Part shown: piece by piece, positions 47,605 through 52,828 of the stretch | How positions within the stretch are numbered: the first letter of the stretch is position 1 | Layout: each line of letters begins with the position of its first letter | Translations under genes and position numbers: made by a program | NCBI GenBank assembly: GCA_035315065.1 | Contig: DATFYM010000006.1 | Span: 1 to 52,828, forward strand | Length of the DNA stretch: 52,828 nt | Direction: 5' to 3' | Source of the DNA: DATFYM01 sp035315065 | GTDB taxonomy: Bacteria; Acidobacteriota; Terriglobia; UBA7540 | Notes under the pieces: generated by a model | The model's database searches: none | What the model saw: the letters and a program-made list of their open reading frames with translations, nothing else | Told to the model about the DNA's origin: nothing

Positions 47605-49449
47605 TCAGGCTCCCCTCGGAAGCGCCGGTTCCATCCCCAGCCTCGCGCTCAGCAGCGCCTGCGTGTGTGGATGGTGCGGGCAGCGGAAAAGCTCGACGGT
47701 GCCGGCACGCTCCACGATCCGGCCCTCGTGCATCACTACCACTTCATCGGCCAGACGCTCCACCAGGTTGAGGTCGTGAGAAATGTAGAGGTAGGTGAGG
47801 CTGTGGGCGGCCTGCAGTCCTACCAGCAGATCGATGATCTCCGCCTGAATCGGCAGGTCGAGTCCGGTGAGCGCTTCATCCAGAATCAGCAATCTCGGCT
47901 GGAGCGTCAGGGCCCGCGCGATCGCCAGCCGTTGCCGCTGTCCGCCGCTGAACGCGAATGGCGAACGGCCGGCCCAGGCGGTACTCAAGCCGACTTGCTC
48001 CATCAGTTCCAAGGCGCGCTCACGCCGTTCCACCTTGGTGCCGAGGCCGTGGATGTCCAGCGGCTCGCTCACCACCTCCACCGCGGAGAAGCGTGGATTG
48101 AGGGCCTGAGCGGAGTCCTGGAAGATCAGTTGGATTTTCCGGCGAACTGTGACAAGTTCACTCCGAGGCATCTTCAGCAGGTCGCGGCCCGCAAACAGGA
48201 TCTCCCCCGCGTCGGGCTGCTCCAGCCGCGCCAAGCACCAGGCGAGGGTAGACTTCCCTGCGCCTGACTCTCCCATCAGGGCTACCGTGGAGCCGGCTGG
48301 GATTTCCAGGTTAACGTTGTCGAGCGCCTGGATGCGGAAGGCTTTCAGCCAGCGCCGCTGCTCGTAGCTTTTGCTCAGGCCGCGCACGCTCACCAGCGGC
48401 TCTGCGTAGCGCGGGCGTCCCGCCCGCTGTGCCGCGGGCATCTTGCCCGCGCTTCCATCTGACGCGCACGCTTCCACTGCACCTTCGCTGGTACTTTCCA
48501 AAACTGGGACGGGACGCCCCAGCGCCAGCGGGCGGAGCCTGTTCTGAGCGCAGCGAGGCGACGCCCGCGCTACGAGCAAGCCATGGGTGTAAGCGTTTTG
48601 CGGCTGGTCGAAGACTTGCTCGAGGGTGCCCTCTTCCACGAGCTCGCCGCGTTGCATCACCATGACACGCGCCGCCAGCTTCGCCAGCACTCCCGAATCG
48701 TGGCTAATCGCCAGCAGAGCGATTCCCAGGCGTTCCTTCAGGTCCTTCAGCAGGTCCAGGATCTCTGCCTGCGTGGTGACGTCCAGTGACGCGGTAGGCT
48801 CGTCGGCGATCACCAGCGCCGGTCGGCAGGCTAACGCTTGGGCGATCGCCACCCGCTGCCGCTCGCCGCCGCTCAATTGATGGGGGTACGAGGCGCAGAT
48901 CCTGGCCGCGGACTTGAAGCCGACCTCGGTGAGGCGCGCCAAGGCCTCAGTGCGGCACTCGCGCCAGCTCTTTGTGGAATGCGCCCGGATCACCTCCGCC
49001 ACTTGATCGCCGGCGCGCTTTACCGGGCTCAGCATCATCGCCGGCTCCTGAAAGATCATCGAAATCTCAGACCCGCGCACCTTCAGGAGCTCTCTCTCGC
49101 TGAGCTTGAACAGATCGCGGCCCTGGAACCGGATGCTGCCGCCGGTCACGCGCGCCGACTCGGGCAGAATCCCCAGGATGGCGAGAGCGGTGGTCGTTTT
49201 GCCGCAGCCCGATTCACCCAGCACTCCCAGCGAATCGCCGGGCGCTAACTCGAAGCTGACGCCGCTCACCGCCCGCACTATGGCGCCGTCTGCTTCATAG
49301 CCGACCGTCAGGTCATGAACCTGCAACAACGGCACCGCTGCCGCCGCCGGTGTTCGCGCGGTTTCTGATGTCGCTTGCCCCACGCCATGAATATCGGCTG
49401 GATCTGCGCCAGACTGTAGCGGCGGGGTCCTCACCGCCGCATTGCGCAC
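47605..49449 (-). CDS. Fused dipeptide/oligopeptide ABC ATPase (DppD-DppF type)
   Basis: Up to 614 residues. ATPase 1 (about 40-300): Walker A GESGCGKTT, Q-loop IFQEPAMMLSPVKR, signature LSGGERQRVAIAQAL, Walker B ALVIADEPTASLD. ATPase 2 (about 350-605): Walker A GESGAGKST, Q-loop IFQDSAQALNPRFS, signature FSGGQRQRLAIARAL, Walker B LLILDEALTGLDL, where LDEA replaces the usual DEP. Both halves look active, though the A at the second Walker B is unusual. The linker (about 300-345) is translated REP-type repeat DNA. The start is uncertain: GTG 49449 reads through another repeat, and GTG 49383 is an alternative. It leads the importer operon. Confidence 0.9.
   Translation of the reverse strand: MRNAAVRTPPLQSGADPADIHGVGQATSETARTPAAAAVPLLQVHDLTVGYEADGAIVRAVSGVSFELAPGDSLGVLGESGCGKTTTALAILGILPESARVTGGSIRFQGRDLFKLSERELLKVRGSEISMIFQEPAMMLSPVKRAGDQVAEVIRAHSTKSWRECRTEALARLTEVGFKSAARICASYPHQLSGGERQRVAIAQALACRPALVIADEPTASLDVTTQAEILDLLKDLKERLGIALLAISHDSGVLAKLAARVMVMQRGELVEEGTLEQVFDQPQNAYTHGLLVARASPRCAQNRLRPLALGRPVPVLESTSEGAVEACASDGSAGKMPAAQRAGRPRYAEPLVSVRGLSKSYEQRRWLKAFRIQALDNVNLEIPAGSTVALMGESGAGKSTLAWCLARLEQPDAGEILFAGRDLLKMPRSELVTVRRKIQLIFQDSAQALNPRFSAVEVVSEPLDIHGLGTKVERRERALELMEQVGLSTAWAGRSPFAFSGGQRQRLAIARALTLQPRLLILDEALTGLDLPIQAEIIDLLVGLQAAHSLTYLYISHDLNLVERLADEVVVMHEGRIVERAGTVELFRCPHHPHTQALLSARLGMEPALPRGA
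48404..48575. repeat. REP-type palindromes inside the ATPase linker
   Basis: GTAGCGCGGGCGTCCCGCCC and CCGCGGGCATCTTGCCCGCG are two hairpins (48404-48451). GGGACGGGACGCCCC (about 48506) and GGAGCCTGTTCTGAGCGCAG with GACGCCCGCGCTAC (to 48573) form the partner. In the coding frame they read GSAGKMPAAQRAGRPRY and nearby residues. Confidence 0.8.
49413..49446. repeat. REP-like palindrome, short copy 3
   Basis: CTGTAGCGGCGGGGTCCTCA followed by CCGCCGC shares the TGTAGCGGCG core of the elements at 692 and 39911. It overlaps the first codons of the longest possible ATPase reading. Confidence 0.6.
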
Positions 49450-49498
49450 TGGGAGGGGGGCTACAAGACTACGACCGGTGGGTGGTGAGAAATCGGGG

Positions 49499-51118
49499 TT
49501 AACTTCGCTTCGAAGTCAGAAAGGTCCGGGCTTCTTGAAGCTCGGCTCGCTCGCCGCCGGAGTGATCGCAGCTCGCTTCGAGCCGGGCGTAGTAATCCTT
49601 GGCTGCTTCCAGATGGCCGGCGAGCTGCGCGGCTTTGGCTGCGCCGTAAAGGCCGTCGAAACGGTTGGGCGCTTCCCTCAGCGCCGCTTCGTAGGCTAGC
49701 TGTGCATCCGCAGGCGAATCGAGGGCGAGCAGCAGGTCGCCCAGCATCTCGCGCGCCGGCATGATCAGGTCGTCGACGCCGGCTGTGTCCTCGCGGTCTG
49801 CCGTGGCGCGCAGGGTCTTGAGGGCTTCGTCTTTCTTGCCTTCCGCCAAGGCCACCCACGCGGACGCTTCGTCGTATTCCGTCGCGTAGGGGTGCGATCC
49901 GTACTCATTATGGTCGGCGAGCATCTTGGTGCGCACGGCCCCGAACTTGTCCAGCGCCTGACGCGCGGCGGCGGCATTGCCACTACGGGCCGCGCCCATG
50001 GCTGTTGCCCACAGGGCCATGGCCTGGACGCCGAGGCTGGCACCCTCGGGCGCCGCGAGACCGGCAGCGCGTTTCCAGTCGTGGGTCTCGATCGCATACC
50101 GGGCCTCGAACTTAATCACCGAGAAAGCCAGCGAATCGGGCTTGATCCCAGGGATGGCCTTCACCTCCTCGACCATGTGCCGGGCGTCGGCATCCCGCCC
50201 GATCTGCAAGTAGGCGTAATCGAGAAAGTCCATGGCGTGGGCTGCGTGCGACGTGCCTCCCATATGAATGGCCATCGACGTTTGCGCGGCGGCGGCGGCG
50301 GCGATATTCGATGCGATCGAGTCCTGCCAGAGTCCGAGGCGCGTGAAGATGTGGGAAGGCATATGAAGCGCGTGAGGGGAGGACGGGGCGATCTTTGCGT
50401 AACGGCGGGCGGCCTCGAGACCCAGCGGCGCCAACTGCGGTACGTCGGCAGCATGAATGAGGTAATGGGCCACGCCCGGATGGTCCGGTTCCTGGACGAA
50501 GAGCTTCTGCAGAATCGCGATCGCCTGCTTGCGGTTGGCCAGCGTGTGATCGTCGGGCGGCTCCGAGGCGATCAGCGAAAGCGCGTCGAAGGCGCCGGCT
50601 TCGACGTCGTCGGGATAGTGAGCGTACAAACGCCCCATCGCCTCGCAGTAGGCGGTGGCCCGAGCTTGGTAGTCCGTCTTGACCGAGTCATGGTCGGAGT
50701 CCTGGTAAAAAGCGGCGGCGGCATCAATGTACTCGGTCTCGCGCGGAGTCTTCGGACCCGTCTCCTTGGCCTTTGCCAGTTCGGCGCGCCCTTCTTTCAG
50801 ATCGTCGGCGCTGGGATGCTCCCAGAGTTGATGGTAAAGACTCATGGCGAGGCCCCAGTGCGCCATCGCGCATTGAGGATCCTTGACGTCCCGGAACGCC
50901 TTCTGCGCCTCCTCGTATTCGAAGGAGTGCAGCCAAGCAACGGCTTGATTGAACGTTGCCTGCGCTTCCGCGCCGCAGGAGATCGGAAACGAAACCTTAC
51001 CCACCCGTTCGGAGCCTTCGCCCGCCGGGCCGCTTCCGTCGCCGCCCCGCAGAGGCGCACACGGCAGAAAGGCAACCGACAGCAAGAGTAAAGTTTTGCT
51101 AGGTCTCATCAGCCTCAT
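49499..51118 (-). CDS. Exported TPR-repeat protein
   Basis: 539 residues starting MRLMRPSKTLLLLSVAFLPC, with GAGG six bases before the ATG; an in-frame start 14 codons up lacks one. Signal peptide to about residue 25. The mature protein is all helical and TPR-like: ATFNQAVAWLHSFEYEEAQK, PQCAMAHWGLAMSLYHQLW, HPGVAHYLIHAADVPQLAPL, SSPHALHMPSHIFTRLGLWQ, then SPADAQLAYEAALREAPNRF and GLYGAAKAAQLAGHLEAAKD. The H-Y-L-I-H-A-x-D and H-M-P-S-H-I-F motifs with several histidines mark a family common in Acidobacteria and Bacteroidetes. The histidines could bind a metal. Function unknown. Confidence 0.88.
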   Translation of the reverse strand: MRLMRPSKTLLLLSVAFLPCAPLRGGDGSGPAGEGSERVGKVSFPISCGAEAQATFNQAVAWLHSFEYEEAQKAFRDVKDPQCAMAHWGLAMSLYHQLWEHPSADDLKEGRAELAKAKETGPKTPRETEYIDAAAAFYQDSDHDSVKTDYQARATAYCEAMGRLYAHYPDDVEAGAFDALSLIASEPPDDHTLANRKQAIAILQKLFVQEPDHPGVAHYLIHAADVPQLAPLGLEAARRYAKIAPSSPHALHMPSHIFTRLGLWQDSIASNIAAAAAAQTSMAIHMGGTSHAAHAMDFLDYAYLQIGRDADARHMVEEVKAIPGIKPDSLAFSVIKFEARYAIETHDWKRAAGLAAPEGASLGVQAMALWATAMGAARSGNAAAARQALDKFGAVRTKMLADHNEYGSHPYATEYDEASAWVALAEGKKDEALKTLRATADREDTAGVDDLIMPAREMLGDLLLALDSPADAQLAYEAALREAPNRFDGLYGAAKAAQLAGHLEAAKDYYARLEASCDHSGGERAELQEARTFLTSKRS

Positions 51119-51150
51119 CAGTAACCTCTTTTCGAACGATGAATTCTGGG

Positions 51151-51230
51151 TTGTCAGCACTCAGCCGTCAGCTATCGGCATTGAGCACCAGCCTTTTGCT
51201 GATGGCTGATGGCTGACGGCTGATAGCTAA
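51151..51230. repeat. GCTGATG heptamer array, inverted arms
   Basis: TGTCAGCACTCAGCCGTCAG faces GCTGATGGCTGATGGCTGAC and GGCTGATAGC. It fills the 110 bases between the TPR protein and the sialidase-like gene and overlaps neither coding end by more than a few bases. Same word as in arrays at 7400, 15157, 45310 and 52508. Confidence 0.8.
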
Positions 51231-51231
51231 T

Positions 51232-52344
51232 TCAGAACTCACCATTCTTTACGGCCCTGGGATCAATCACCACGTGCTTAATGCGACGGCGCTGCCACGT
51301 ATAGGTCATGTGAAGGAGGCCGTCGCGGGTCTGAATGATGGCGGGGTACGAGTACTCGCCCGGCTCGTCTTCGAGCGTCAGCGTCCTCCACCAGGTTTCC
51401 GCGTTGTCGCGCGAGAAGCCGATGTTGAGCGGGCTGCGCCCCGTCGTCGTGTGATTGTAGACCAACGCGATGGTGCCGTCTTTCATCCTCACGGCGTCGA
51501 TGCCGCTGTTAGGGTTGGGCAGGGCGGTGGGACGGGCGTCGCTCCACGTCTGGCCGCCATCGTCAGACGTGGCCTCGTAGATTCGGCCGAGGGTGGAGCG
51601 CGCCAGCATCTTCAGGCGTCCGTGCGCATAGGCCCACAAGGCCGGCTGGATGATGCCGCGACGATGCCACGGGATCGAGATGGGTCCCTCTCGCCGCCAA
51701 GTGCTTCCATCGTCGCTGCTGATTTCCGTCCAGCACATCCAGGAGAAGGTGGTCTCGACCGAGCTACCGGCCACGATGTTGCCGTTGGCCAGCGTCACGG
51801 GCTTGTTCTTGATGGGGCCGAGAAATCCCGGGGGAAGGTCGGTGGCCGCGCTCCACGTGGCGCCATCGGCCGAGGTTCGATAAGCGCCCTTCCACGTCTT
51901 GGGGCTCGAACCGTGCTTGTAGAAAAGCCAGATGCGGTCGTGACGGTCGCGGAAGAGCACCGGGTTCCAGCACGGAGTTCCCGAGTCGCCCGCCAGCACC
52001 TCCGGCGAGGACCACGAGCCGGCCACGCAGCGCGCTCCCCAGATATTGACCCCCAGATCGCCCTCATGCGTGCCCCCGAACCAGGCGGCCAACAAGCTGC
52101 CGTCCGGCAGTTCGACGATCGTCGAGGCGTGACACTGCTGGAAGGGCGCTTGGGTGAAGATGAACTCCGACCTCACCATCGGGGCGCGAGGAAACGCCAC
52201 CGGACGATCAGCGAGGTTCACCAAGATCCCGGATCGGCAAGCGGCCAGCAACAGCGCCAGCACGCCCGCCCCGACCGCCAGAGACCGGAACCATGAAGCA
52301 TGAGTGAAGAATGAACGTCCTTTCCTGGCTTGTTCCTTTAGCAT
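51232..52344 (-). CDS. Sialidase/neuraminidase-like BNR-repeat lipoprotein
   Basis: 370 residues, GGGGGACG before the ATG. A basic start and a hydrophobic core end in LLLAAC, a lipobox with C36, so it is probably anchored to a membrane. The mature part is a beta-propeller with Asp-box motifs SSDDGSTW, TSDDGGQTW and SRDNAETW. Near the start, CHASTIVELPDGSLLAAWFG and GTHEGDLGVNIWGAR match the predicted-neuraminidase family often called exo-alpha-sialidase in Acidobacteria. True sialidase activity is not certain; many relatives act on other glycans. Confidence 0.9.
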   Translation of the reverse strand: MLKEQARKGRSFFTHASWFRSLAVGAGVLALLLAACRSGILVNLADRPVAFPRAPMVRSEFIFTQAPFQQCHASTIVELPDGSLLAAWFGGTHEGDLGVNIWGARCVAGSWSSPEVLAGDSGTPCWNPVLFRDRHDRIWLFYKHGSSPKTWKGAYRTSADGATWSAATDLPPGFLGPIKNKPVTLANGNIVAGSSVETTFSWMCWTEISSDDGSTWRREGPISIPWHRRGIIQPALWAYAHGRLKMLARSTLGRIYEATSDDGGQTWSDARPTALPNPNSGIDAVRMKDGTIALVYNHTTTGRSPLNIGFSRDNAETWWRTLTLEDEPGEYSYPAIIQTRDGLLHMTYTWQRRRIKHVVIDPRAVKNGEF

Positions 52345-52711
52345 CGTCCCCCTGAAGTGAGCGACCTTTTATCCATGTAATCGATGAGGCCCGTCGTGAG
52401 GTCGGGCACCGCGCCGCGACCTGATTTTGAACGGAGCCCTATTATGCAGCCTAAGAGGCCCGTCCGTCATTGGAAAATGTGATTTAGCGGCGGCGGGCAG
52501 ACAAGCCCGTCAGCTATCAGCTCTCAGCAAGCAAGTCCGGTCGTCTTGCGGATAGCGGATAGCTGATACCTGATGGCTGATCGCTTTGGAACAGACGAAT
52601 CCTCTCGACGTGTCACGCGCCTTCATCTTTGCTTTCTCATTTTTGCTCTTTGCTTTTTGATTTCTCTTCTCTTCGCGTCTAAAGCCTCCTTGCCGTGACC
52701 CTCAGAGCTTA
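52345..52711. other. Intergenic stretch with repeat arrays
   Basis: About 370 bases without a gene. Apart from the two heptamer arrays at 52508-52676 I see nothing definite. Confidence 0.6.
52508..52676. repeat. GCTGATA and TTTGCTT heptamer arrays
   Basis: GTCAGCTATCAGCTCTCAGC faces GATAGCGGATAGCTGATACC and TGATGGCTGATCG (52508-52584). A second array, TTTGCTTTCTCATTTTTGCT and CTTTGCTTTTTGATTTC (52628-52664), has no inverted partner inside the window. Confidence 0.75.
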
Positions 52712-52828
52712 TTAGTCGACGGGGCCTAGCTCTGTTTCCGGTTTGTTTTCCGATCCCGCCCCTTTGTTTTCAACCAACTCCCCGCTTTGTTCCGACGCCT
52801 GGGCCGACGCCGCACTCGACTCCTCGCC
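52712..52828 (-). CDS. C-terminal tail of a gene cut by the window edge
   Basis: A minus-strand frame runs in from the window end and stops with tandem TAA codons at 52709-52714. Its last 38 residues are acidic and low in complexity (GEESSAASAQASEQSGE, then LVENKGAGSENKPETELGPV), like the disordered tail of many bacterial proteins. Product unknown; the call rests on the open frame and the double stop. Confidence 0.4.
   Translation of the reverse strand, partial: GEESSAASAQASEQSGELVENKGAGSENKPETELGPVD

Overview
The window (about 52.8 kb, GC-rich) most likely comes from an Acidobacteriota chromosome. The main reason is a run of six ~800-residue 'acidobacterial duplicated orphan permease' (ADOP, MacB/FtsX-type) genes in tandem. 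Supporting signs are many TAT- or Sec-exported proteins, BNR/neuraminidase-like and oxidoreductase proteins typical of soil acidobacteria, and intergenic DNA full of short degenerate tandem repeats and REP-like palindromes. I found no tRNA, rRNA or CRISPR array.

Layout. 1-750: a VapBC toxin-antitoxin module (toxin cut by the window edge) with an operator palindrome, then a REP-like palindrome. 772-2004: a receiver/SpoIIE-phosphatase response regulator. 2170-17669: six ADOP permeases on the + strand, each spacer carrying a different degenerate repeat array. 17842-19016: one intact VapBC module plus a decayed second module, on the minus strand. 19017-19901: gene-free and lower in GC, with a strong promoter and several copies of a CCCACTATGTTGATGAAAA-like repeat. 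19902-24567: a MacB/LolD-type ATPase, a DUF3052 protein, an NtrC-type sigma-54 regulator, a broken four-helix-bundle gene and an NtrY-like histidine kinase. The kinase and the two receiver proteins look like a signalling branch that controls, or shares signals with, the permease cluster.

24700-30640 is an accessory region. It has an AraC-type regulator with two decayed relatives upstream. Next comes a three-gene cassette: a 776-residue protein with four repeats whose cysteines fall every fourth residue, a DUF1360 membrane protein, and a small protein beginning MCCG. A coiled-coil gene converges on it. A second lower-GC patch follows, with another consensus-like promoter and more copies of the same repeat. 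The cassette is the best candidate here for an undescribed system.

30690-43257 holds mostly single genes: an exported sugar isomerase-like protein, a MazEF-like relic, a serine beta-lactamase-family hydrolase, an ABC-2 exporter pair, RlpA, a double universal stress protein, an exported BamE-like protein, a pilin-like protein, a FecR-like protein and a TAT-exported Gfo/Idh/MocA oxidoreductase. 43468-49449 (minus strand) is a dipeptide/oligopeptide ABC importer in the order fused DF ATPase, permease B, permease C, binding protein. 49499-52344 (minus strand) encodes a TPR protein and a sialidase-like lipoprotein. The last bases hold the C-terminal tail of another minus-strand gene.

The 7-8 bp repeat arrays, usually two inverted arms, occur in nearly every long spacer and in places supply the codons at gene ends. 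Genes just downstream of several arms lack a visible Shine-Dalgarno sequence.
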